Positions 42,938 through 56,279 of a DNA stretch of 64,000 nt are shown piece after piece. Within the stretch, counting starts at the first letter, position 1, and every line of letters begins with the position of its first letter. This DNA is from Diphasiastrum complanatum (lineage: Eukaryota; Streptophyta; Lycopodiopsida; Lycopodiales; Lycopodiaceae), in the NCBI GenBank assembly GCA_029204225.1, contig CM055107.1:11541068-11605067 (forward strand). The letters are read 5' to 3'. Made by a program: the position numbers and the translations under genes. The notes beneath the pieces are model-generated. The model did no database searches, was not told where the DNA came from, and saw only the letters and a list, made by a program, of their open reading frames with translations.

Positions 42938-43651
42938 CTATTGTTTCGTCTTTGGTAGTGATTTGTCTGGTTGGCCCCACATTAGATATTCAACAATGTC
43001 AACAGCCCATTCTGGTACCGTATCTACATAAAATAAGGTAGCATCTGCCAGCTCATCATCGGGTTGTGTTGCAATCTCCTTTTCCTTGATTCGTGACAAA
43101 TGATCTGCCATGTAGTGTTGTTTTCCCTTGCGAACTACTATCCGAAAATCAAATTCCAGCAACAACAGGAGCCATCTGGTGATTCTCCCGGTGTTGCAAG
43201 TTTTATTAACAAGATATAGCAAGGGTTGATGGTCCGTATAAAAAGCAAAATGTGTGGCCATCAAATAGTGTCGAAACTTCTTAACCGCATAGATCATTGC
43301 CAGTGCTTCTCGCTCTGTGGTTGAATAGTTCATTTCGGTATCAATGAGTTGTCAGCTTGCAAATCGGATTGGAAAATCCTTTTTGTGTTCACCTGGCTGG
43401 GTTAAGACTGCTCCAACTGCATACTTTGATGTGTCCATATGCACATGGAACTCAATGGACCAATTGGGTGGTCGTAGAATTGGTGCTGAGACCAATGCAT
43501 CCTTAATCTTCTGGAAAGCCTTTAGAGCTTCCTCATTCCAATGTGGATCCGTTGTGAGCTTGTAAATTGGTCTGGCTAACTCCGCAAAATCAAGAATGAA
43601 GATCCTATAATAGTTAGCATGACCCATGAAAATGTAGACCTCGCGGATCAT
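42938..43651 (-). pseudogene. Element J RNase H
   Basis: Two frames: 43352-43651 with N-Y-Y-R-I-F-I and M-D-T-S-K-Y-A-V-G-A-V-L, and 42938-43333 with Y-S-T-T-E-R-E-A-L-A, Y-T-D-H-Q-P-L-L-Y-L and M-A-D-H-L-S-R-I. These are the connection and RNase H parts of gypsy Pol with Asp and Glu positions retained. An in-frame stop near 43340 separates them. Confidence 0.85.
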
Positions 43652-43687
43652 CCCCAGTGGTGGTAGATCAACAATGATCCAGATTTT

Positions 43688-44521
43688 TTATAGATCTATG
43701 GCGATCCCGTGTCTTGACACTATATGGCTGAGTATCAAGCCATGTGTCCCCCAGAATTGACATTTTTCTGGATTCAGGGAGATCTGGTATTCACGGCATT
43801 TTTGTAGCACCTTTTCCAAATTGGATAAGTGTTCTGAATCTGGTCCATTCACGCACAGATCATCCAAGAAAATTTCCAAAATTTTTTGCAAATAATCTTT
43901 GAATGCCACTTGCATGACTCGCTGGAAAGTGCTTGGGGCATTGCAAAGTCCGAATGGCATCACTTTATAGGCATAAGTTCCCCATTCTGTGGCGAATGTT
44001 GTCTTGTGCTGGTCCTAGGGGGCTATTTTCACCTTATTGTAGCCGCTGAAGCCATCCAAAAAATTGTAGGCTTCGTCATCAGCTACTCTATCAAGGACAC
44101 TTTCCGTAAATGGTAAAGGAAAATGGTCCTTCTTGGTAACTGCATTAAGTGTCTTCAGATTCACACAGATACGCATTTTGCTATTCTTCTTGGGTACTAT
44201 AACTATTGGCGATACCCATTCCGTGTGCTCGATTTCGTAAATGAAATCTGCATCCATAAGTTTCTGCAACTCTTGCTTGATCAGTTTTGTATAGTTCAAG
44301 TTCCAGCGGTAGTAACGGCTTACCTTGGGGACTGCTCCGTCCACCAAAGGTATGGTGTGCTGGACTATTGTTGGCGGAATGCCCTTTAAATCACTATAGC
44401 TCCAGACAAAACAGTCTTTATATTCCACCAACAAGGATCGTAGTCTCTTGAACTGCGTGGGTGTTAACTGCTCTCCCACATGCACTATCCTTTCTTCTTC
44501 TCCTGGGTTTGCAAGATTCAT
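43688..44521 (-). pseudogene. Element J reverse transcriptase
   Basis: 44015-44521 gives F-V-W-S-Y-S-D-L-K-G-I, W-V-S-P-I-V-I-V-P-K-K-N and the palm Asp in F-L-D-G-F-S-G-Y-N. 43688-43963 gives M-P-F-G-L-C-N-A-P-S-T-F-Q-R and the catalytic pair as I-F-L-D-D-L. A TAG near 44015 breaks the frame between them. Confidence 0.88.
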
Positions 44522-44666
44522 CGGCTGTGTTCGCGCAGGTCCCTCGAAGACTTGTTCCGTTGGTGCTTGACTTTGATCAGGTTCTCGTTGGGCTTGCGAT
44601 TGATAGAAACGTCATTAAAGAGCTGGTAGCTTTAGAGTTAAGTACCTTGTGAGGAAACAAAAATGC

Positions 44667-45488
44667 TCATACATTTAGAATACTCTGGTATGAGATTGTC
44701 TTAAGGCCTGCTCTCTCCATAAGGAGAGGAGTCAGTATATCAAGAGCTCGAGAAATAAACGTGGCCACCTTAGAGAAATAGCAATCATGTGCGTTTGTAA
44801 TCCATCTGAACGCATGAATTGGAGCTTGTCGAGATTCCTCTTTCAACATATTGATCTTGGCCCGACTGGTCATTTTTTTATTTTTTGTCACCTGTGTAGA
44901 AGATGACGTTGTATCTTAGTCCAACTTAATTGACTTTAAGGAATCCAACACCTTCTTCTTCCTCTTTTTTGTCATTTTGATGGTTTCATCCTTGTTGTCT
45001 TTCTTTGAGACTGTTGTGACATTTGCCTCATGGTTGCGAATATCAACGTCTACTATAGCTATTGCCTCTTCGGGTAGGTTACTCCATCGGATCACCTGGT
45101 TGTAGCGTTGCTTCAGCTGATTCTTCTTATTCGCAGGTGCCTTGGGTGGTTCAATCCTTGAGACTTTCACCATAGCAGACCTTTGTGGTGGTTGAGCTGG
45201 TACCTTCTTGGTTCTGTAATGATCTGGGTCCATGTGGTGTAGGACTTGTTCATCAGTTAGCTCAATCTCCTTATTATAAGTTAGAGCATGTTACCAAGGG
45301 ACTAGATCATCGTCCACTGGATTCTCAATTGGCTCCGCTGACAACCATGCTACGTTTATCATATTCACTCCAAATGTGATTGGTGTGTCCATAGTGTAAC
45401 ATTTGGGTGAAGACGTACTCAGTTCTGGATCTAATTCATATTGACATGTCTGGCAGTCAATAGTTGCTAATGCATCTGTCCACCTCAT
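44667..45488 (-). pseudogene. Element J linker between protease and reverse transcriptase
   Basis: Several short frames rich in Lys and charged residues (for example K-K-R-K-K-K near 44950) without a known domain. Their position, between protease and polymerase, is what assigns them. Confidence 0.5.
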
Positions 45489-45598
45489 GACATCCGTCTC
45501 TGAATGATAGTGACCTCCCTTGGCTGGCGTGGGCGGTCAATCCTATGATCTGTCGTGGATGATTAGTCATCAGCTTTGGGTGCAATAGGTTTCACCGC

Positions 45599-46240
45599 CT
45601 ATGTGGTTGGATCTACCTTTACAGCCTGTTCTCTGTTCTCGAAGGTGAATTTCCCTGTAGCCCAGTTGTGTACTACTTGCGCAGCCCTCAACCATGGTCT
45701 TCCAAGTAAAATACGGTATGCAGATGGAGATTCAGGTATATCCATGACCACAAAAGTAATCAGATACTGCATGTCTGCTATCCTTACGGGAATATCAGCA
45801 ACTACACCTTTAGGTTTCACACAGGATTGATCTGCTAGCTTGATGGCAAATCTGGATGGCTTCAATTCTTGTAATCCCCATTTTTTGTACAAAGTAGTGG
45901 AGATTAGATTGACACCTGATCCTCCATCTACCACTGCTGTCTTGTTCTTGTATCTCTTGTGTTTGATTGGCAAAGTGATGTTGTGTTCCTCACTTTCCCA
46001 TGCTGCTCCGATGTGGAGGACGTTACTTGTTTCATCATAGCCCGCACAATAGATGGGCTCAGGCGCTACTGGCTCCTCATCCACCTTGGCCCATTCAGCT
46101 AAAAGGCTTTTCGCTTGTGGTGCAATCCATAGTAGTTCTCCGAGGGGTAAACTAACGTGGCTTGACAACAAGAGTGTGAGCCTTTCAGTGCGTGATTCCT
46201 TAGGCTCCACCATGTGAAAAGGTGGTTCATGTTGGTGCAA
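45599..46240 (-). pseudogene. Element J aspartic protease
   Basis: Contains T-A-V-V-D-G-G-S-G-V-N-L-I-S (active-site D-G-G-S for the usual D-T/S-G-A/S), followed by the pepsin-like second half Y-R-I-L-L-G-R-P-W-L. This is the gypsy retropepsin type. It continues into low-similarity sequence at both ends. Confidence 0.82.
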
Positions 46241-46381
46241 CCGATCATTCTAATCACTATGCAGTGGTGAGCCCGTTTGCGGATCTCGTTCAATGCCGAC
46301 TGGAGGTTCTGTGGGATTGTTTCGTTCTTGCTCTTTTTCCTCCTCTTGTGCTTTTTGTACCCAGTGCCTTATTTTCTGGTA

Positions 46382-47005
46382 CTATCTTCTCTCTTCCCTC
46401 ACATTTGGATATGGCGCTGAAGTTGAGGGTTGGTCGTCAATGATCGATGGTGGTGGTGAGGGAGCCACTTCCTTCCTCTTCTGTGTTCGCGTAACAGCTA
46501 ACACAGGAGTGTAGTCGTGTCGTCCTTTCAATGGCATCCCTGCTGGAACTGCGGATTGATGTATGGCAATGACGTTAAGAGGTGCACTGGTTCCAGGTTT
46601 AAATGGACAATTCTTGAAACAATGTCCATAACCGCAATCCCGGCAAGAGGTTGTATATTGTCCTTTGTAGGGACATTCTGCAATTCTGTGTCCCTTGCCG
46701 CACCCGTAGCAACCGTAATTTCTTCCACCTTGATATTGAGTTTGAGCTACATAGTTCAATACATATTCATTTATGGCAAGATTCATAAATGGTTCATTTG
46801 GTCCATACCACTGCAACTGCTCAAGTTGAGGTGACATTTGCAATTCTTGTTCTGCTACTGTCAGGTTTACATGGGCCACTTGTTGATTGGCTGGCCCTGG
46901 TGGAGCAGGTAAGGCCATGCATTGTGGGTGATTGGGTGCACCGTACCTTGGTGCCACGTTAGGTGCCCCTTGATGATAAGGATAAGAAGTCTGATAGGGA
47001 CTTCT
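46382..47005 (-). pseudogene. Element J gag C-terminus with two zinc knuckles
   Basis: Two knuckles: C-Y-G-C-G-K-G-H-R-I-A-E-C and C-R-D-C-G-Y-G-H-C-F-K-N-C, preceded by a Pro/Gln-rich region. The capsid part of Gag is missing; similarity ends near 47010, before the (CT)n tract. Confidence 0.78.
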
Positions 47006-47193
47006 CTTCTGTTGAACAACCCTAAGGTTAAACGAGCACTATGTTTTAAATCCCTAAAAGATAGTACTGCAATGTTGCTGGTCGCTGTCCTCCAAAGCAC
47101 CCTGAAACATGCAAATGTTAAGCACTGTGTGTGTGGTGATGGTGGGCATTTTCTCTGCCCTCATCCCCCACCCGTTTGCACCTCCATGAACAC

Positions 47194-47334
<141 letters not shown>

Positions 47335-47739
47335 TTCGGATCTCAATGGCCCGAAGAGCATCTGTTGAACTTGAGTGGCCATGCATAGTAGGTTTTTGGG
47401 GGGTGAAAGGGGAAATGGTGCTTGGTTGGGATGTGTTTCAATACTTATGGATTTCGATTTTGTCATGGGTTTTTCAGTTTTTTTAGAACTGATGTTTCAA
47501 TTTTGTAGTTGTATATAGCAGCTTGAGTAGTTGTTAAGGATTTTTGTAGTATTGATGGTTAATTTCGGTTTTTTATTGCTTAGAACCCATTTGCTGATTC
47601 ATTGGTATAATTGGTAAATGAAAGCGCATGTGGTCTGTAAATTGGTTTTTGTAGACATTGCTTGGTTCAGTAACTATTATATCCGTAATGAATGTGTTAA
47701 CTGAACGAAATTATTTTTTTAATTTTCAGTTGGCAAGCA

Positions 47740-48650
47740 AATGGATACTGATGAAATTTTGGAGGGGGGTGCTACTGAGATTCACCCAACATCACCCAGA
47801 AGTGATGGGGGAAGTACGAAAACAGCCGGCCTCACCCGGCAGTGATGACACCCTAGACTCAGAAAAACTATTGCAAACCTTAGGCAAGGCAGTTTTAGAA
47901 CTTCATCAGAGCAATAAATAATGGGATAAACAAATGCAAAATATATTTAATCAACTGCAAGCTATTAATTCTAACAACTTGGGCTACCAACCGGAAATAT
48001 TTTTCGGCGATAAAAAGTTTAAACGTCCGGAAGTTGTTGAAGATTGGATAGACCGTTGGACAAGCTATGTTAGCTTGCACAACGTCCCAGAAGATAAACG
48101 AATATCATCGGTTCTATTGTTTCTGGAAGGTAAAATCTCTTCTTGGTAGAGGGAACTTTCCACGAAACCGGTGACTTGGGCTGGATTCCTGATGGAATTT
48201 CGAAAAGCTTTTGTTATGATAGACGATTTCGAGTTGTATATTTGGTTTATCAACTGCAAAATGGGCAGCCGAGAACTGGATGGTTATGTCTAAGAGTTCT
48301 TGGGCTCTTTGGCCAAGGTGCCGCTATTTGATCGTAAGTTAGCACAGTGGCAATTTATTGTTAGACTGCCTGCTGACTATCAAAATGAATGCAAACGTAA
48401 TATCGTTAACTCACTAGAGGATGCTCTCCGTGTGGCGAAAGCCTATGATAGTACAGTTATTGCATCACGAAAAAGCGTGCACGGCCAAATGGCCCCGAAA
48501 CCCAAGCAAGAAAAATCTAACAAGCGTAAGAAGCAGCTTTTTGACGAGCTGGAAGCAGAAGCGTACCAACAGGCAAAGAAGAAGAAGAATAAGAAAAAAC
48601 TGGTGGTCAAAGACAAAGCATGGTTAATGGCGCTTAAATAGAATCTGTTT
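47740..48650 (+). pseudogene. Gypsy element I gag
   Basis: An ATG at 47740 (M-D-T-D-E-I-L-E-G-G) lies just after TTTTTAATTTTCAG, an intron-like acceptor. Gag capsid continues in shifted frames: F-F-G-D-K-K-F-K-R-P, V-E-D-W-I-D-R-W-T-S-Y, E-G-K-I-S-S-W, then after 48300 Q-F-I-V-R-L-P-A-D-Y, S-L-E-D-A-L-R-V-A-K-A-Y and a Lys-rich stretch. This is the PF03732-type retrotransposon Gag order. At least three stops or shifts break it. Confidence 0.75.
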
Positions 48651-49040
48651 TTTCTCTGCAATAAACCCGGGCACCGTGCCAAACAGTGCTTGAACGGAAA
48701 AAAAAGTCGTCAAGTTTCATGACTGTGGATTTACCGCTAGGTAAATTGGAAGTCAATTTGTTGAATAATTGTGACTGTACTTGTAACTTTAGTGCACTCT
48801 CTTTCAAGCCTAATGAATTGTTTCGTGTGAGAGACAATATTTTAGGGAAAGACATGAATGTGCTATTTGATTCAAGTAGTCCTCACAATTTTTTGAATGC
48901 TTGACTTGTGCAGAAGCTCCGAGTGCCCACCATAGCCAGTGATCACCGTTACGCTGTCTTGCCTCAGGGTCGGACACTGAGATTTGGGATGTCAAAGTCT
49001 CGAACTTAGAGCTTCGGATGCAGGACTATGTTGAGCCCAA
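48638..49040 (+). pseudogene. Gypsy element I zinc knuckle and protease start
   Basis: F-F-L-C-N-K-P-G-H-R-A-K-Q-C is a CCHC knuckle whose first Cys is Phe. Frame 48686-48904 follows with V-L-F-D-S-S-S-P-H-N-F-L-N-A, a retropepsin active site where the family has D-S-G. Similarity ends near 49040. Confidence 0.72.
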
Positions 49041-50907
<1,867 letters not shown>

Positions 50908-51819
50908 TGATCAGACAAATCTTGATTCTACCAACAAAACTCACAGTTTACTTAACAAAGGATGAGAAAGAAACGAACGCGAACTCAAAACATTTCTATT
51001 CTTGCACTCAACTCGAAAGATTCATGAAACAGTGTCTTGTGGAAGCTCGTGGCTTTCTTGTTGAAGCTCGAAAGATTCGCAAACAAAATTTTGTCGCGAA
51101 ATTTTTCTGTTTCTTGTTCAAGCCTCAGATGTCGCAAAATTGTCGCGAACAATTCACAAAATCTTCTGGATTGTTCTTCAAGCTCAAGGATTGTCATTTG
51201 TCGCGAACGATTCGCGAATGACGAAAATGTTACGAAGAGACAAGTGTTGCTAACAATTCGTAAAACACGAAGCTGAAACAAAGAGACAGCAGACTGTCGC
51301 AAAATATTTGCGAATAGAATTTATTCGACTCTGAGAAACCAGAACATTATTAAATATCAACCGTCAAAACGATTGGATTCTGGCCAAAGGACTTATTCTG
51401 TAATAATATAAATACATGTGCATTTATAGTAATAATATACTCTTAGATTCAAGCTCAGAATTAGACTCAGATTGACTTATTTACTTATGCACTTGTGCAC
51501 TTACGTACTCTTCATAAAAGAGATACCACAAGGCAGCAAAAAATATATATATTGATTCAGACTCAAAATTATAAAATTCATTTTTTGATCAAAGTTTCAG
51601 TCGTTTTATCTGATAATCTAATTGTCTATCACATTCGTGCATATATTTTCAATTTTCGCGCATAATTTAATCATAATAGAACTGCTCTATTAGTACATAG
51701 ATCATATTCAGGCATGATTAAAAACACTGATATTGGTGTGATTTATTCAACCTCTAATCACGTTCTCTAAGGAAGAATTCGTAGAACCTTTCTAATAGTT
51801 TCGTAGAACCTTTCCTATA
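50908..51819 (+). repeat. 5' LTR of element H
   Basis: About 912 bp, rich in TTCGCGAA/CGAAAGATTCGC words. Shares 50908-51535 with 54748-55396. The left edge is uncertain because GAACAAC precedes TGATCAGA in both copies. Confidence 0.75.
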
Positions 51820-51820
51820 G

Positions 51821-51832
51821 TGGTATCAGAGC
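51821..51832 (+). promoter_or_regulatory. Primer-binding site of element H
   Basis: TGGTATCAGAGC, exact match to the initiator tRNA-Met-complementary site. Confidence 0.93.
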
Positions 51833-51895
51833 AAATATAGTGATATACAGGGAAATCAGATAGCCTTATATCCATCAAGAGCCAAATCGAAAGAT

Positions 51896-52760
51896 GTCTT
51901 TGATCAGTAGCATTCAATCTAAGATCAATACAATCTTGGATGCAGAAGGTTCGAACTATTTAGTCTGAAAGTTAAAAACTTCACTCGTGCTAAAGGGAGA
52001 AGGTCTATGGCAATGGGTAGAACCATCAAAAGACAAGCCAATTGCTCCTGACAAGGAACTTTGTGAATGGATGGAGAAAAATGACAAAGCTATAGCAATT
52101 ACTGCATCTTCAGTGCATGACGACATAATGCTAGATCTTTTATCGACTTCAAATGCGAAAGAATTGTGGTGGAACTACAAACCAAGAATGAGACTCGATC
52201 TTGAAATCAAGTCATGTTCTTGGAGGACCAATTGACTTACCTACAATGGGACGACAAAGATCTGACCACATTCGTACGAAAGATAAATGATTTGTTTATT
52301 TCTTTGCATAATTCCAGCACTGAAACTGCGATCTCAAAGGAAAAACAGCTTAGCTATTTTCTTCGCGCCCTACCCAAGTTCCACACAACTCGAAATTTAC
52401 TGGCGAAAGATTCGACAATGACACGTCAAAAAGCGATAGATGGAGTCAAAGAGTAAGTAGAAGCACGCAAAACTATGATGACAATGGTGATTCCAAAAAA
52501 GCTCTTTTCACTCAGAAGAATAAATCTTATAAGAAGTCTAAGTTTAAGAGGGAGTCGTCTAAGAAGAATGAATCAAAGACAAACGATCGACAATCTAGAA
52601 AGCAGCAGAAAAATTCTAGTGAAAAGAAGATCTACAACAAATGCAGAAAATCAAGTCATACAGAAGACAAATGTTGGTTAAATCCAAAGATTGAATGCAT
52701 TCATTGTCATAAACAGGGTCATGCAGTAGTAGACTGTTATCAGAATCCTTGAGACAAAAA
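51896..52760 (+). pseudogene. Element H gag
   Basis: ATG at 51894-51896 begins M-S-L-I-S-S-I-Q-S-K-I; a TGA replaces the conserved Trp codon near 51965. Pieces 51987-52235 and 52214-52456 match the Gag of element F. Near 52635-52735 are two knuckles, C-R-K-S-S-H-T-E-D-K-C (first Cys position kept as N-K-C) and C-I-H-C-H-K-Q-G-H-A-V-V-D-C. Several shifts break it. Confidence 0.82.
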
Positions 52761-52814
52761 GGTGTAGAATCAAAGTGAACTTTCTGATTCTAATTTCATC
52801 GAAGATAAAGTAGA

Positions 52815-53153
52815 ATGTTCCAAAGTAGCAGAAGAGAGAACAACAAGAAACTCAGTAGCATATGTTCTGAAGATTTATCTTGTTCATCAAATTCGCAAAT
52901 TCGAGAAGTATTTCTTGATTTGGAAGCCACCTCACATTTTGTTTCCTTGAAATTAATATTGTATGAGTATAAGAAGACGAATTATTCAAGATTTATTATA
53001 CTTGGAGATGGTTCTAAACATATAGTTGATGGAACTGGTGTACTATGGCTAGACACGAATCAGGGTGAAAAGAAACTGGAGGAAGTCCTCTATGTTCCTA
53101 CTCTTGATAAGGATCTTCTACCCATAGCTAAGATAGTTGACACAAGAAAGTGA
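52815..53153 (+). pseudogene. Element H protease
   Basis: The active-site segment reads E-V-F-L-D-L-E-A-T-S-H-F, where element F has I-L-D-S-G-A-T-S-H, so Ser-Gly is lost while Asp stays. Downstream L-E-E-V-L-Y-V-P-T-L-D-K-D-L-L follows the family. Confidence 0.85.
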
Positions 53154-53228
53154 CCTTCACAAAAAACTCTTGTAGATTGTGATGAAGATTCTGATAACCT
53201 AGTTGCCAAAGGCAATAGAAATGGTAAT

Positions 53229-54091
53229 TTGTATCACTTGGGCATCCAAACTAGAGTTGAACAAGCTAATCAAACTCAAGAATCAACAGATATTCTGTGG
53301 CACAAGAGGCTATGTCACATGAACATGGAAGCCTTGTACCAAGCCAACAAAAGTCAAAGAATCGAAAGAGTCAAAATCAAAAGTCGAGATACTCTAACTA
53401 CTTGCGAATTCTGTCTTAAAGGCAAAATCTCTAGAACACCTTTCAGTGAAGGTGTTTATAAAGCAACCAAGGTACTGATAATTGTGCATTCAGATATTTG
53501 TGGACCATTTGGAGTGTTGTCATTGGGTGATGCAAAATACTTCATTACGTTTATTGATGGCTTCAGCAAGTTTGTTGTAGTATACTTTATTTGTACAAAA
53601 TCAGAAGCTTTCAAGAAATTTGTTGAGTATACGAATTGGGCTGAGAAGCAGACAGGCAGCAAGTTGAAGCAAATTCACACAAATCGCGGAGGTGAGTACA
53701 TTTCCGACAAATTTAAAGCTTTCTGTATTGATCAAGATATTATGCATACAAAAACAACATCATACACACCTCAACACAATGGAATAGCTGAAGAAATCGT
53801 ACACTTATGGAAGTTGCAAGATGTATGATGGCTCATGCAAAAGCACAAAAGGAGTTATGGACGAAAGCAGTAGCTACGTCAAACTATCTTCAGAATCGAA
53901 TTCTGAAATCAAGAAGTATGGTGGAAGTCGAAGCCAAATTTGTTGGATGTGTAGTTTATATGCACATACCAGACAAATTGAGGAAGAAACTTGATGAAAA
54001 GGCAACACAAGGTTTTATGGTAGGATTTGAGTTGCATTCTTCATATTATCGAGTTTACATACCCGAAAGTGGAAAAGTAAAAGTTGTATGA
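53229..54091 (+). pseudogene. Element H integrase
   Basis: L-W-H-K-R-L-C-H-M-N, C-E-F-C-L-K-G-K-I-S-R-T-P-F, then I-V-H-S-D-I-C-G-P-F. The second catalytic segment is H-T-N-R-G-G-E-Y (Asp replaced by Asn). The third region N-G-I-A-E-E shifts frame and continues at 53807-54091 with P-D-K-L-R-K-K-L-D-E-K-A. Inactive. Confidence 0.87.
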
Positions 54092-54386
54092 CATGTAAAA
54101 TTCGACGAGTCAAAGTACATAGCAGACAGTGAATTAGTTGGCTATGATATTCTCAAGAGTTATTATGAGTTACCATCTATAGAAATAAAGCAAGCAGATA
54201 ATAAAGAAGAATTACCATCCGGACACAATAGTGATTCAGAGAGAGTTTAATTTTGAGAACTTGAAAGACTTGAAATACCAGATCAAATTTAAGCAGAACA
54301 GGTCGAACCTGAAGATGCATCTTTGAATTTGAGACCTATACAGACTGTGAGAAGATCTGAAAGGTAGCGCAAATCACCAATAAGGT

Positions 54387-54727
54387 TTGGTCATGATGAA
54401 TTCTGTGGCTTCACTAACAAACCTCAAACATTCGAAGAAGCTATTGATGGACCATATAAAGATTGTTGGATTTATGCAATGGAGGACGAAATGTCATCCA
54501 TGTATAAGAACAATGTATGGACACTTGCACATGTACTTGATGGAAGGAAACCAGTCAAATGCAAGTGGATTTACAAGATCAAAACAAGTTTTGATGGAGA
54601 AAACATCATATACAAAGCAAGGCTGATGGCGAAAGGTTTTTCACAGAAATATGAGATTGACTACACTGATATATTCTCACCAGTAGTCATACACACATCA
54701 GTTATTCGCTTATGTAGTAGCTCATGA
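54387..54727 (+). pseudogene. Element H reverse transcriptase N-terminus
   Basis: F-E-E-A-I-D-G-P (other frame), then M-E-D-E-M-S-S-M-Y-K-N-N-V-W, V-K-C-K-W-I-Y-K-I-K and Y-K-A-R-L-M-A-K-G-F-S-Q, up to F-S-P-V-V-I-H-T-S. The text then jumps directly to the 3' LTR. The catalytic palm and RNase H are gone. Confidence 0.85.
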
Positions 54728-54747
54728 TCACTTTGAGAGGGAACAAC

Positions 54748-55396
54748 TGATCAGATAGATCTTGATTCTACCAACAAAGCTGGTAGTTTACTTAACAAAG
54801 GATGAGAAAAAAATGAACGCGAACTTGAAACATTTCTATTCTTGCAGTCAACTAAAAGGATTTGCAAAGATTCGCAAAATAGTGTCTTCTGGAAGCATGC
54901 GGCTTTCTTGTTGAAGCTCGAAAGATTCGCGAACAAAATCTTGTCGTGAAATTTTTTTGCTTCTTGTTTAAGCCTCAGATGTCGCAAAATTGTCGCGAAC
55001 AATTCGCGAAATCTTCTGGACTGTTCTTCAAGCTCAAGCATTGTCTATCGCGAACAATTTGCAAATGACGAAAATGTCGCAAAGAGACAAGTGTCACAAA
55101 CAATTTGCAAAACACGAAGCTGAAACGAAGAGACAGACTGTCGCAAAATATTCGCAAACAGAATTTATTCAACTCTGAGAAACCAGAACGTTATTGAATA
55201 TCAACCGTCAAAACAATTGGATTCTGTTACAGAAGGAAAAAAGCCAAAGGACTTATTCTGTAACAATATAAATACATGTGCATTTATAGTAATAATATAC
55301 TCTCATATTCAAGCTCAGACTTAGAATCAGACTGACTTATTTACTTATGCACTTGTGCACTTACGTACTCTTCATGAAAGAGATACCATAAGGCTG
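54748..55396 (+). repeat. 3' LTR of element H (right-truncated)
   Basis: Matches the first ~630 bp of the 5' LTR, then breaks at GAGATACCATAAGGC, where unrelated copia RNase H sequence begins. Confidence 0.82.
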
Positions 55397-55399
55397 TAA

Positions 55400-55515
55400 C
55401 CATATTGTTTCCTATGTAGCATTATTGAGTGCAAGATATTCAGCTTTCGTTGAAGATAAGACTACTATAGGTTGCTTTTTGTGTGAAGAATTGCCAAAAA
55501 TTGGCATATCTAGTT
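55400..55515 (+). pseudogene. Copia RNase H scrap
   Basis: Plus-strand residues V-A-L-L-S-A-R-Y-S-A-F-V-E resemble the A-L-S-S-A-E-A-E-Y-x-A segment of copia RNase H, in frame with C-F-L-C-E-E-L. It is not related to element H and probably belongs with the LTR that follows. Confidence 0.5.
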
Positions 55516-56170
55516 TGATAAAAAACCATGTAGTATAATGTAAATTTTGTACATAAGTGGTTTCCACACATGTGAGGTCAAGATGTCACGTGCCAATCCA
55601 CTCCTAATGTAGGTTAGGTCAAGTCCATTGGGTTGATCATGTCATTTTGGTAGTGATTCCTAGTTTATAGGACCCAAACTCTAGATTTAGGGTGAAAATT
55701 GACCAACTAGCTATCTACCAAACATGACCCTAGGAAATAGACTAGGGTTTTATTTTAGGGAGAAAAAAGTTGCATTAACTTATTACATGCTGGAAATCCA
55801 CCTAACTTCACAAAGGAAGTCGAATTTGCTATTTGTACCAAGTTCCCATAGTGAGAAGATAGAATATTTTTGGAGCTCATTGGCAATCTCAAGCTAGTTC
55901 ACTATGTACATTGAGTTTTTGTGATCCAAATAAAACCAAATTGATTTCTACTTCATTCTCACTCTACAAGTTGTACAACAAGTTGTGCTTGCATGTGTGG
56001 GCTCAGATTTCAATGTTGATCAATGCTTTTGATTGTTAATGCTTATTGTTTGTCAAAATGCCAATCTAGATCAACTTTTTTTGTGTCTAGTTTTTTGATA
56101 GATTGTTAATCTTTTGTAGATCTATTTATGGTCCTAAAGTATAGTACTTTCACATGGTATCATGGCCAAG
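55515..56170 (+). repeat. Copia LTR-like segment with primer-binding site
   Basis: Ends ..GTACTTTCACA at 56154, immediately followed by TGGTATCATGG (56155 on), a variant initiator-Met primer-binding site. The TTTCACA terminus and a TTTCCACACATGTGAGG motif near 55560 recall the A/B/C LTRs. The left end was not fixed (a TGTGAAG word at 55482 is a candidate). No gag follows. Confidence 0.45.
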
Positions 56171-56279
56171 TACAAGAGCATCAACCATTGATCAAAAGCA
56201 AATCCATTTTTAGCAAGTTTTGGTGCTAAGAACTAGTATTGAGATGGCGAGCTAGAATCTTGATTTTGGTGAGAGGATT

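Larger units (their letters stand above)
41548..47010 (-). mobile_element. Antisense Ty3/gypsy gag-pol fragment J
   Basis: A nearly full internal region on the minus strand, in order: gag knuckles (46382-47005), protease (45599-46240), linker (44667-45488), reverse transcriptase (43688-44521), RNase H (42938-43651) and integrase (41548-42934), broken by stops and shifts. RT and integrase sequences suggest the Tat/Athila-like side of gypsy (M-P-F-G-L-C-N-A-P-S-T-F-Q-R, Q-L-V-Y-G-Q-D-A-V-M-P-V-E). No LTR, PBS or target duplication was seen at either edge. Confidence 0.85.
50908..55396 (+). mobile_element. Copia element H, reverse transcriptase largely deleted
   Basis: Plus-strand element of the D/F family. 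5' LTR about 50908-51819, primer-binding site 51821-51832, gag-protease-integrase to about 54091, start of reverse transcriptase to 54727, then an abrupt jump to the purine-rich TTTGAGAGGGA and the 3' LTR at about 54748-55396, which is truncated on its right. LTRs are clearly the same but differ by many substitutions and an indel near 55230. No target duplication can be tested. Confidence 0.85.
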
